From Streptomyces sp. NBC_00376 (GTDB taxonomy: Bacteria > Actinomycetota > Actinomycetes > Streptomycetales > Streptomycetaceae): a stretch of DNA of 64,000 nucleotides. The stretch spans positions 2,046,001-2,110,000 of the forward strand of contig NZ_CP107960.1 in the NCBI RefSeq assembly GCF_036077095.1, written 5' to 3'. Below, piece by piece: positions 34,424 through 42,122 of the stretch (its first letter is position 1; the number at the start of each line of letters is the position of its first letter). Under the pieces are notes generated by a model. The model was not told where the DNA came from. It did no database searches and saw only the letters and a program-made list of their open reading frames with translations. A program made the position numbers and the translations under genes.

Positions 34424-34434
34424 GCGGACAGAGG

Positions 34435-35115
34435 TTACGGCGCGGGATGGTTCCCGACAACGATCGCGGTGAGCAGTAGCCCGCCCTCGGCCAGCCAGCG
34501 GCCGCTGAAACGGGCAGGGACCGCCGTCACTCCCGTCCCGGCCGCCGGTTCCAGGTCGGAGACCAGCAGTTCGGCCGCGAAGCTGCCGTCGAGGCGGAGC
34601 TCGATGTCGGCCTCCTCGAAGCCCAGCCAGCGGTGGGTGAGCGGGAACCAGGCCTTGTACACGGCCTCCTTCGCGCTGAACAGCAGACGGTCCCAGTTGA
34701 TCCCCGGTTGCTCCAGGCGCAGTTCGCGCTCGCGCCGCTGCTCCGTCACCAGCGCGATGCTGCTGTGCACGTCGCCGGGCAGCGGCGCGTCGCCCTCGGC
34801 ATCGATGCCGACGGTGAGCACGTCCGTCCGGTGGGCCACGGCGGCGGCCCGGTAGCCGGTGCAGTGGGTCAGGCTCCCGACCGTGTTCTCCGGCCAGAGC
34901 GGGGCACCGCGCTCGCCCTTGAGGATGGGGACGGGGGCGATGCCCAGCGATCCGAGGGCGCGGCGGGCACAGTGTCGCGTCGTGGCGAACTCCCCGAGGC
35001 GCTTCGCCACGAATCCGCGGGTCAGCTGCTCCTCTCCGGGCAGGAGTACGGCATCGGGCAGGTCGGAGAACGCCTCTGCCACCGCTACCCCGGACGGCAG
35101 GATTTTCTCGATCAT
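34435..35115 (-). CDS. 4'-phosphopantetheinyl transferase (EntD/Sfp superfamily)
   Basis: 226 residues. The Mg-binding motif VGIDAE (about residues 112-117) and the FSAKEAVYKAWFPL motif (about 157-170) are the two PPTase hallmarks, with LTHCTGYRAAAV upstream. It transfers phosphopantetheine from CoA to carrier proteins. The strong RBS AAGGGGAG is followed by an ATG. No PKS, NRPS or free carrier protein gene is in the window, so it may serve the whole cell. It follows the small biosynthetic unit after a 155-bp repeat-rich gap. Confidence 0.9.
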   Translation of the reverse strand: MIEKILPSGVAVAEAFSDLPDAVLLPGEEQLTRGFVAKRLGEFATTRHCARRALGSLGIAPVPILKGERGAPLWPENTVGSLTHCTGYRAAAVAHRTDVLTVGIDAEGDAPLPGDVHSSIALVTEQRRERELRLEQPGINWDRLLFSAKEAVYKAWFPLTHRWLGFEEADIELRLDGSFAAELLVSDLEPAAGTGVTAVPARFSGRWLAEGGLLLTAIVVGNHPAP

Positions 35116-35206
35116 GATCTCCCCTTACCGGCTGGACGGCACCATCCTGCCTGGTGCCGGGAGCTCGCCCAACCGCCCGGTGGCCACAGAGCCCCGGGCA
35201 CATGAC

Positions 35207-35283
35207 CTCATGGCCCGGAACTCATGGCCCGGGACTCGGAGTTCAGGACTCGGGGTCCGGGACTCAGGGCTCAGGACTCGGGA
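35207..35283. repeat. Short tandem repeats around GGACTCGG words
   Basis: CTCATGGCCCGG(A/G)A is duplicated (35207-35220, 35221-35234), followed by four spaced copies of GGGACTC/AGGACTC. It overlaps the last few codons and the stop of the MFS gene and fills its 3' flank. Confidence 0.7.
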
Positions 35284-36476
35284 GCCGGGACGGCCCGGGA
35301 GTCGGCGAGCTTCGGCCAGCGGATCTGCGTGGCGCACAGGGACACCAGGATCGCCGAGGCGGCGACGGCGCCCATGCCCCAGACCAGGCTGCCGGCGCTC
35401 GCGATGAAGCCGATGAGCGCGGGTCCGGCCAGCAGGCCCGTCGTCCCCATGGCGGCGACCAGGGCCAGTGCGTCCGTGCCCTGCGCCGCCGCCGCCACGT
35501 AGATGCACGGCGTCACGGCCGCGACGCCCAGGCCGACGCAGGCGAAGCCGATCAGCGTCGGCACGACACCGCCGGCCAGCAGGGCGAGCGCCAGCCCGGC
35601 ACCGGCCACCACGCTGCCGACGCGGACGATGCGCCCGTCGCCCCAGCGGCTGCGCCAGCCGTCGGCGAAGATGCGGGCCAGCACCATCATGACGGAGACC
35701 ACCGCGATGCCCATGGGCGCCAGTTCCGACGCCGCGTCGACCACGTCCTTCATGTAGAGCGCGGACCAGTCGTTCATGGCGCCTTCGGTGACCGTGCCGA
35801 ACACCATCGCGCAGCCCATCCATACCGTCACGCGAGCCGGCATGCTCAGCCTGCGACGGCGCTTCTCCGGGGCCGGATCCTCGGTATGAGCCTCGGCCGG
35901 GGTCTGCTGGTCCTCGGTCAGCAGGGCCGAGCGGGTCAGTCCGACCAGCAGGAGCAGCAGGGCCGCGGCCACGCCGAAGTGCACCGCGACGTCCGTGGTC
36001 ACCACGTTCACACCGGACGCGAGGAGCGCGGCGAACAGCGAACCGGCGCTGAACGTCGCGTGCAGTTTGGCCATGACGGTGCGCTGATAGGTGACTTCGA
36101 GGGCGGCCCCCTGAGCGTTCATCGCCACGTTCAGGCTGCCGACGGCGACCCCGTCGCAGCAGATGACGACAAGAGCGACCGGGTAGTCGGGCGCTGCCGA
36201 CAGCGCGAGCAGGAGCAGGCTCAGGCACACGGCCGACAGGACCGCGAGGCGGCGTGAGCCCATGCGCTTCATCAGTACCGCGACGAGCGGGAACGACGCT
36301 GCCGCACCCGCGCCACAGGCCATCAGCAACAGGCCCAGTTCGGCTTCCGTCAGGTCCAGCCGTGTCTTGAGGGCGGGGAGCCGGGACGCCCAGGTCGCGT
36401 ACTGGAAGCCGAGGAAACAGAACAGGGCCGCGATCGCGAGCTGCGCCCGGCGGAATTGATCGGTGACGCCAAACAC
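35271..36476 (-). CDS. MFS transporter
   Basis: 401 residues from a GTG at 36476, 6 bp after the acetyltransferase stop. About twelve membrane helices are seen; ATWASRLPALKTRLDLTEAELGLLLMACGAGAAASFP covers TM1-2, and there is a basic central loop EKRRRRLSMPARV. It resembles the FucP/YbjJ-like branch of MFS proteins, which includes sugar and drug transporters. As the last gene of the five-gene unit, it is likely the exporter (or self-resistance pump) for the product. Confidence 0.88.
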   Translation of the reverse strand: MFGVTDQFRRAQLAIAALFCFLGFQYATWASRLPALKTRLDLTEAELGLLLMACGAGAAASFPLVAVLMKRMGSRRLAVLSAVCLSLLLLALSAAPDYPVALVVICCDGVAVGSLNVAMNAQGAALEVTYQRTVMAKLHATFSAGSLFAALLASGVNVVTTDVAVHFGVAAALLLLLVGLTRSALLTEDQQTPAEAHTEDPAPEKRRRRLSMPARVTVWMGCAMVFGTVTEGAMNDWSALYMKDVVDAASELAPMGIAVVSVMMVLARIFADGWRSRWGDGRIVRVGSVVAGAGLALALLAGGVVPTLIGFACVGLGVAAVTPCIYVAAAAQGTDALALVAAMGTTGLLAGPALIGFIASAGSLVWGMGAVAASAILVSLCATQIRWPKLADSRAVPAPES

Positions 36477-36482
36477 AGGTAA

Positions 36483-37052
36483 TCAGCCCACTTCGTCTTC
36501 CAGAGGTGCCCGGTGCGATGACACGTGGGCGAGGTTCGTTCTGCTGCTCCGGGAGCCAGGCACGGCCCGGGACATGTACACCGCGTCCGCGCCGTAGCCC
36601 GTCGGGGGTGTGACGCCGCGATGGGCCCGGTATCCGTTCGCCGACCAGAAGGTGCCGCTGCCACGGACGGCGATCAGGGAGATTCCCTCGTACCCCTTGG
36701 CCGCCGCTGCTGCGGTGAAGTGCCGCAGCAGGCTCTTCGCCAGGCCCCTGCCACGGAGTTCCTCGGCGATGACGAGATCGTGCAGATGCAGATTGCGCGA
36801 GTGGAAGACCACGTCCTCCGTCCGGTCCAGGTCCGGGTACTCGAACATCGGGTAGGGCAGTGCCAGCAGGTAGCCCACCGTCCGGTTCCCGCGGTCCAGT
36901 ACGAAGCAGGTGGCCGGCGAGGCGTCGGCCCGGGACCGCAGCGCCGCCCGCCCCTCCGAGAGTCCGGCAGCGGTGTACGCGCCGGCCTCCAGGTCCACGA
37001 CGGCGTCCCAGTCGCCGTCCGAAATATGACGTACACGCAGGTCGTTGCTCAT
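36483..37052 (-). CDS. GNAT family N-acetyltransferase
   Basis: 189 residues. Motif A is VIAEELRGRGLAKSLLRHF (about residues 88-106) with the R/QxxGxA acetyl-CoA pyrophosphate loop. The ATG overlaps the decarboxylase stop by 4 bp. In this unit it could acetylate an amine formed by the decarboxylase, either as a tailoring step or as self-protection. The acceptor is inferred, not shown. Confidence 0.88.
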   Translation of the reverse strand: MSNDLRVRHISDGDWDAVVDLEAGAYTAAGLSEGRAALRSRADASPATCFVLDRGNRTVGYLLALPYPMFEYPDLDRTEDVVFHSRNLHLHDLVIAEELRGRGLAKSLLRHFTAAAAAKGYEGISLIAVRGSGTFWSANGYRAHRGVTPPTGYGADAVYMSRAVPGSRSSRTNLAHVSSHRAPLEDEVG

Positions 37053-38230
37053 CCGTCCGCCCGTTCGCCCTGGACGCAGGTGTACGGAAGCGGATCGAAT
37101 CCGTTGAATCCCTGGGTCGTGTAGCCGGTGGCGTAGGCACCGCTGGAGAGAATCCAGACCGGGTCGCCCGAGGCGGCGGATGCGGGCACGGACACGCGAT
37201 TGTGCGTGTGGTCGAAGGCGTCGTCGCTGTCGCAGGTGGGGCCCGCGACAACAGCCCGGACGTGTTCCGTCCTGGAGCAGGCGGGGAACAGCAGCCGGTA
37301 CTGCAACTGATCCATCTCGTAGAGCCCGTTGAACTTTCCGCAGCTCAGATACAGCCAGTGCTCGCGTTCGCCGTCCGGCTGCCTCCGGGAGGACAGCCGG
37401 GACACATGTGCCCGGATCGCGCCGTGGTCGGCGACCAGATGGCGGCCCGGCTCCATGACGAAGTCCAGTGGGGATTCCGAGACCGCTGCGAGGTGCTGCA
37501 ACCCGTCCCGGATCACGGCGAATATCTTGTCCACCGGTGGGTCCAGGGGGATGCCCCGGCTGTCGAGATAGCCGAGGGCGGGCAGGCCGCCACCGAGATT
37601 GATGTGGTCGGGAAAGATGCCCCGCCGGTTCAGGGCCGTGAGCACGTCGGCAATGCGTTCGAAGGCGTCCTGCCAGGCTTCCGACGTCATCTGCTGCGAG
37701 CCGACGTGGACGGACAGGCCGGACGGTGTGAGTCCGGCCGCCCGCGCGGCCTCCATGACGAGTACCGCGTCGGTTCCGGAGCAGCCGAACTTCCGGCTCA
37801 GGCCCCAGAGCGCCCCGTCGCCGCTGGTGGCCAGTCGGCAGAAGACCCGGGCTCCGGGGGCGTGGGCCGCTGTCGCCGCCACGTCCTCCTGGCTGTCGGT
37901 CGCGAAGGTCCGTACGCCCAGGCGGTGGGCATCGGCGATGTTCTCGTCGGACTTGATGGTGTTGCCGTAATGAATCCGGCTCGCGGGCACACCGGTCCTG
38001 AGGGCCTGCGCGATCTCGTTGGGACTCGCCGCGTCGAAACCCGCGCCCTTCTCCGCGAGACGGGCGAGCACCTCGTCCACGGGGCAGGACTTCATGGCGA
38101 ACCGGACGGAGATCCCGGGCAACTCCCGCAGCAGTGACTCGTATTGTTCTTCGATTCCCGCGAGGTCGAAGATGATCCGGTCCTCGTCGGCGGCTTCCAG
38201 AGCGGCGCGCATACGGGCGTTCAGACGCAT
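37049..38230 (-). CDS. Group III PLP-dependent decarboxylase (ornithine/diaminopimelate type)
   Basis: 393 residues with the alanine-racemase-like barrel fold. The PLP lysine is in RFAMKSCPVDEVL (Lys about 47). Further motifs are LSVHVGSQQ, NLGGGLP (phosphate loop) and EPGRHLV. PTCDSDDAFD matches the catalytic Cys loop of ornithine decarboxylases, and the protein closes with GAYATGYTTQGFNGF. It decarboxylates a basic amino acid or its derivative. It overlaps the upstream gene by 10 bp and the downstream acetyltransferase by 4 bp. The substrate might be a hydroxylated amino acid made by the PhyH enzyme. Confidence 0.9.
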   Translation of the reverse strand: MRLNARMRAALEAADEDRIIFDLAGIEEQYESLLRELPGISVRFAMKSCPVDEVLARLAEKGAGFDAASPNEIAQALRTGVPASRIHYGNTIKSDENIADAHRLGVRTFATDSQEDVAATAAHAPGARVFCRLATSGDGALWGLSRKFGCSGTDAVLVMEAARAAGLTPSGLSVHVGSQQMTSEAWQDAFERIADVLTALNRRGIFPDHINLGGGLPALGYLDSRGIPLDPPVDKIFAVIRDGLQHLAAVSESPLDFVMEPGRHLVADHGAIRAHVSRLSSRRQPDGEREHWLYLSCGKFNGLYEMDQLQYRLLFPACSRTEHVRAVVAGPTCDSDDAFDHTHNRVSVPASAASGDPVWILSSGAYATGYTTQGFNGFDPLPYTCVQGERADG

Positions 38231-39543
38231 GGCGACGCCCCGGGCCGAATGCCGGTGGACCTGCTCGCCCGGACCAGGGATTGCCAGGCTTCGGTCAGCA
38301 GCGCGAAGTCCTCGATGTCCGCCCGTGCCTCTTCGAGCCATTGCCGGCCGCGCGATGCCAGGATGTCGGCGAACTCCGCGTATCTGCCGCCCAGTTCGCG
38401 GTAGGAACGGTCGATGACGTCCAGCCGGTGCACGTTCTCCTCGCGGTCCGCCCCGGCGCTCTCCCTCGCCAGCTCGGCCACCATTTCCGGCCGGACGTGG
38501 AAATCGTCGTCGAGCAGCGTGGCACCGGCCGCCGCCATCCGTTCGTAGATGAGGTTGAAGTAGAGCATCGACAGGAAGAACTTCGTCAACCGCAGCTGGT
38601 AGGCCATGAATCCGGCGTCGGTCCGGCGCTCGGCCGTGTAGTGGTTCACGATGTTTCGGTTGTGCAGCACGCCGGGCAGTGTGCCGTCGTGGACCAGGTG
38701 CATCAGGAAGTAGTCGCTGCCGATGGTGTCGGTCGCGGGTGGCAGCGGCACACGCTCGTACACCTCGTCCAGGAAGCTGATGTTGCACATGTCCACCCGC
38801 ATGGGATCGACATGGGTCAGGGTCGAGTGATCGCGGACGAACGGGTCGGTGCCCGCTCCCCGGAAGGACTCCTCGACCAGCTCCCTCTTCTGCTCGTCCG
38901 GCCAGTGGCCTGGAGCCCACAGGCTGACGACGTCGTGGTAGATGCCGCTGTCCAGCCGGGAGATCTCGCCGATGTCCACCGACAGTTCACCCACGAATGA
39001 ACTGCCCACCATCACCACGGGCTTGGCGGCGTGTTCCGGGGCGAGCACCGTCTCGGACACCCCGTCCGCCGCGTCGGCCGCGGTCTTCCCGAGCGAGGTG
39101 AGCTCGTGGTGGACAGGGAAGACCGTTTCGCCGTCCAGGGTCTGGTACGTGCTGTCGGAGTCCCTGCGGTGCACCGACCGGCAGCCGAGCGCGGCGGCGA
39201 TCAGGAACGCGCGATTGGTGCAGGCACCGTAGGAGACCCCGGACGGGAGCATGAGGTCGAGCATCAGTTCCGGCTTGAAGACACCGGAACGCCGGATCAC
39301 CCGGCGCAGGAAGTCCCGCTGTTCCGCTTCGTCGAGGTGATGCGTGATCACGTTCGGGGCCCGGCGAGCCCCGGCAACGACCTCGGCGTGCTCGGCGAAC
39401 GTCTGCTTCCCGGAGGAGTCCAGGATCAGCAGGTGGACCTCGACGCCGAAGCGTTCGGCCGCGTAGTCCGCCTCCTCACCGATCGCCGAAATCGTTTCGG
39501 CACAGGCCCTGTTGGTCGGAAGGGTCAGGCAGATTCTGCGCAT
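38221..39543 (-). CDS. DUF6271-like protein, possible GT-A fold
   Basis: 440 residues from the ATG at 39543; the open frame to 39711 overlaps the dioxygenase further. It begins RRICLTLPTNRACAETISAIGEEADYA, followed by VEVHLLILDSSG. The latter resembles the first strands of nucleotide-sugar transferases. HRRDSDSTYQ (about residue 143) could be a DxD-type metal site. I associate this sequence type with the DUF6271 family, from memory. Catalysis is not established. It overlaps the dioxygenase by 19 bp and the decarboxylase by 10 bp, so it is an integral member of the unit. Confidence 0.75.
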   Translation of the reverse strand: MRRICLTLPTNRACAETISAIGEEADYAAERFGVEVHLLILDSSGKQTFAEHAEVVAGARRAPNVITHHLDEAEQRDFLRRVIRRSGVFKPELMLDLMLPSGVSYGACTNRAFLIAAALGCRSVHRRDSDSTYQTLDGETVFPVHHELTSLGKTAADAADGVSETVLAPEHAAKPVVMVGSSFVGELSVDIGEISRLDSGIYHDVVSLWAPGHWPDEQKRELVEESFRGAGTDPFVRDHSTLTHVDPMRVDMCNISFLDEVYERVPLPPATDTIGSDYFLMHLVHDGTLPGVLHNRNIVNHYTAERRTDAGFMAYQLRLTKFFLSMLYFNLIYERMAAAGATLLDDDFHVRPEMVAELARESAGADREENVHRLDVIDRSYRELGGRYAEFADILASRGRQWLEEARADIEDFALLTEAWQSLVRASRSTGIRPGASPCV

Positions 39544-40589
39544 ACCGGCTCTCCCGTCACCCTTTCGGATTCCTGCTCGTTCCAGGACGTCAGCCCCAGC
39601 AGCCTCTCGCCGAGGCCGTTCAGCGCGGCGGTGCCGTATCTGAGGGATTCGTGCCGGACGGCGTCGCCGACCAGCGTCCCGTTCCAGTCCGGTGTGGTGA
39701 GCCGGCGCCATGACTCGATCCGGGACCGTCTCAGCTCTTCGTGCGACTCCAGCGCGGGCATCATGGAGAGGTACTGCACCGCGCGCACACCGTCCCGCGA
39801 GGTGTTGCGCGTCACCCCGTGCGCGAGCAGCCCGTTCCAGATCAGCAGGTCACCGGCGCCGAGTTCGGGCCGGACCACGGGGAACTGTGTCCGGTCGGCG
39901 TCCGGCCTGATCGGGTCCCGGTCCACCGGCTGGGTCGTCTTCCACTGCTCGAACCGGCGGAACAGCTCGGGCGAGCACTGGAAGCCGCCCAGCTCGGGCC
40001 GGGTGTCGTTCAGGGCGATGATCCCCTGGACCCTCTGGGGCAGTACGCCGAGCGTGGTGTCGACGTCCCAGTGGAGCTCGATGTCGAAGCCCTTGTCCGT
40101 GGGGGCGATGAGCGCGCGATCACGGTTCCTGATGTTGGGCGGATTGAGATTGAGCCGGTCCAGCGTCACCCACAGCTCTTCGCAGTCCCACACGTCGACG
40201 AACGCGTCATAGACGCGCTGCGCCTGCCGGCTGTCCCAGATGAGCTGGTGGTGGTATGCCTCGACGAAGCCGTAGACGTGCAGCTCCCGGTCCAGCTCGG
40301 TCCGGAACGGCCGGTCCTCGTACCAGCTCTCGGGCCGACTCGGATCGAGCCCCTGGAAGTCCCAGGTGAAGTCCAGCAGGCGCTTCGCCGCGGCGGCGGG
40401 AATCGCCTCCTTGACGACGACGTACCCATAGGTCTGCCAGAAGTCGAAGTCCTCCTGGGACAGCACTCTCAGCTCCCGCGACTTCCGGATGTCCCTCAGG
40501 GGCGTCTGCGCCAGATACGCCTCGCCGTCCGAGCTGAAGTACGGGCGGTCCGAGGGGGATCGGTGCAGATACGGGACGGGCGTCGGCAT
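39525..40589 (-). CDS. PhyH-family Fe(II)/2-oxoglutarate dioxygenase
   Basis: 354 residues. The 2-His-1-carboxylate facial triad is apparent as LHWDVDTTLG (HxD, about residues 170-179) and NGLLAHGVTRNTSRDGVRAVQYLSM (distal His about 255 and the 2OG-binding Arg). A helical start EDFDFWQTYGYVVVKEAIP is typical of PhyH proteins. It would hydroxylate or desaturate a small molecule. It is first gene of the five-gene unit, with a GGAG RBS and a 308-bp upstream gap carrying palindromes. Confidence 0.88.
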   Translation of the reverse strand: MPTPVPYLHRSPSDRPYFSSDGEAYLAQTPLRDIRKSRELRVLSQEDFDFWQTYGYVVVKEAIPAAAAKRLLDFTWDFQGLDPSRPESWYEDRPFRTELDRELHVYGFVEAYHHQLIWDSRQAQRVYDAFVDVWDCEELWVTLDRLNLNPPNIRNRDRALIAPTDKGFDIELHWDVDTTLGVLPQRVQGIIALNDTRPELGGFQCSPELFRRFEQWKTTQPVDRDPIRPDADRTQFPVVRPELGAGDLLIWNGLLAHGVTRNTSRDGVRAVQYLSMMPALESHEELRRSRIESWRRLTTPDWNGTLVGDAVRHESLRYGTAALNGLGERLLGLTSWNEQESERVTGEPVCAESA

Positions 40590-40775
40590 GCAATCACTCC
40601 AGGCTCGAAGTTCTCGGTGACCGGGCGGACCGGCCGCTCCCCCAGCGCATCCGGTCCGGGCCGATCACCGCAGTGGGTGCCGGGGAACGGCCTCGGCGCG
40701 GCCGTCACCGCCGGCGGGCGTCGGTGGCGGGGCGTCGGGACGGGGTGACGGACGTGGCCCGAGCAGCTCCCCACC

Positions 40776-40827
40776 TCGACTTTTGTCGACCGCAAGACGG
40801 CGGACAAGCCTTTCGGTGTACGCCGAA
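40776..40827 (-). promoter_or_regulatory. Two palindromes upstream of the PhyH operon
   Basis: TCGAC-TTTT-GTCGA (40776-40789) and TTCGGTGTACGCCGAA (40812-40827, 14 of 16 symmetric) lie about 190 and 225 bp before the operon start. The intervening and flanking sequence (40590-40897) has no gene. They are plausible sites for the adjacent ArsR-type regulator. Confidence 0.4.
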
Positions 40828-40897
40828 TCACCTCGGAACGGTCTCCGGAGAAAGCGAATTGACTATCAGTCACATCTGCTCGACGGCGCCGTCGGTC

Positions 40898-41830
40898 TCA
40901 CTGATTCATCAGGCACTGCGTCAGCGTCACACCCGAACGGTTCAGCTCGTACAGGACTCGGGTGCCGGCCCGGTGGCGTTGCACCACACCTGCGGAGACG
41001 AGGGCCGAGAGGTGCTGCGAGACCGTGCTCGCGGCCAGTCCCAGATGGTCCGCGAGCGCGGAGGTGGTGATCGGCACGGCCAGTTCACGGACCACGGACG
41101 CGCGCCCCCGGCCCAGCAGGATCGCCAGCCGGTCCTCGCGCGAGGGCTGCGCGGCGCCGCCCCGCTCCGGATCGGTGTGCAGGAGCCCCGCTCCCCGCGC
41201 GGCAAAGGCGACCACGGTCCGCCCGCCGGCGACCGACCACCAGTGGGTGCCGTCCGCGTAGAGCATCGGCACGGCGGTCACCCGTTCCGCACCGTCCGTG
41301 CGCTCGACCGGGAGCCCGAGCTCGCGGAGGAGTGCCGCTCCCCCGCCCATCGCCAGGGTTCGCGAGCGGAAGAGGATCTCCTCCTCCAGCGAGCGCGCGA
41401 GACCGGCCCCGCGCGGCTCGATCGCGGATCGCCAGAAGTTTGCCAACTCTAAGGATAAATAACGGAGTTGGGCTTCCGGTTCACGGATCATGGCGGCTAT
41501 CAACGGGTCCGCGAACGCCTGCGGATACTCGCGGGCGAGCTCGTCGCGGACCAGACCGGCCGGGGTGCGCGCCAGGCCGTCCAGCTCGTCCGCGACACTC
41601 CCCTTCCGGGCGATGACGCCCCCGGTCAGGAACGAGGGAATGCGCCCGCGCGTCCGGGCCAGGGCGACCACCGACCTCAGCCGCGGCGTCAGCACATCGT
41701 GCGCCTCACGGGCCCAGGAGGAGTGCGGCCAGGGGACGTCGGGGCCGAACCGGGCCAGCAGCGCGGCGGCGCCGAACGCCTGCCACAGCTCGCACAACGC
41801 CAGCCGTACGTCGGACAGCTGCCGGTCCAT
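40898..41830 (-). CDS. ArsR-type regulator with two TTA (bldA) codons
   Basis: 310 residues from the ATG at 41830, preceded by GTGGAGGACTG; the frame to 41881 is not needed. The C-terminal 75 residues are a winged helix (TTSALADHLGLAASTVSQHLSALVSAGVVQRHRAGTRVLYEL). The N-terminal ~220 residues match the DUF5937-like sensor region of Streptomyces ArsR proteins. Two in-frame TTA leucine codons (complement of 41456-41458 and 41450-41452) lie in RYLSLELAN. TTA is read only by the bldA tRNA, so translation should be late and development-linked. It lies directly upstream of the PhyH operon in the same orientation. Confidence 0.85.
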   Translation of the reverse strand: MDRQLSDVRLALCELWQAFGAAALLARFGPDVPWPHSSWAREAHDVLTPRLRSVVALARTRGRIPSFLTGGVIARKGSVADELDGLARTPAGLVRDELAREYPQAFADPLIAAMIREPEAQLRYLSLELANFWRSAIEPRGAGLARSLEEEILFRSRTLAMGGGAALLRELGLPVERTDGAERVTAVPMLYADGTHWWSVAGGRTVVAFAARGAGLLHTDPERGGAAQPSREDRLAILLGRGRASVVRELAVPITTSALADHLGLAASTVSQHLSALVSAGVVQRHRAGTRVLYELNRSGVTLTQCLMNQ

Positions 41831-41887
41831 CAGTCCTCCACGGCAGAAGCGCGCGACAGCTCGAACATGAACCCCGCCCATCCATTT

Positions 41888-41899
41888 TGGTCCAGACCA
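41888..41899. promoter_or_regulatory. DasR-like (dre) palindrome
   Basis: TGGTCCAGACCA differs by one base from the core of the dre consensus TGGTCTAGACCA bound by the GntR regulator DasR. It lies 58 bp upstream of the ArsR-type gene start, a position where it could overlap the promoter. Similar TGGT-N4-ACCA sites are bound by other GntR/HutC proteins. Confidence 0.5.
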
Positions 41900-42122
41900 A
41901 TGATGGACGAGCTTTCGGTACCCGTCAGGCGACTGTCAAGGATCTTGTGACCCAGGGCACACCGGTATCACTCCTGGCCAACCGACGCGCGCGTACGGTG
42001 ATCCCCGGAGGCCAACCGCCTTACGGGATACGCCTGTCGGACCGATTCCCTTCGCCTGTCGGCAACCCGACGGGCATCACGGCGCACCCCACCCCGGGGC
42101 CGGGCGGCATGGTGCGCGCGAC

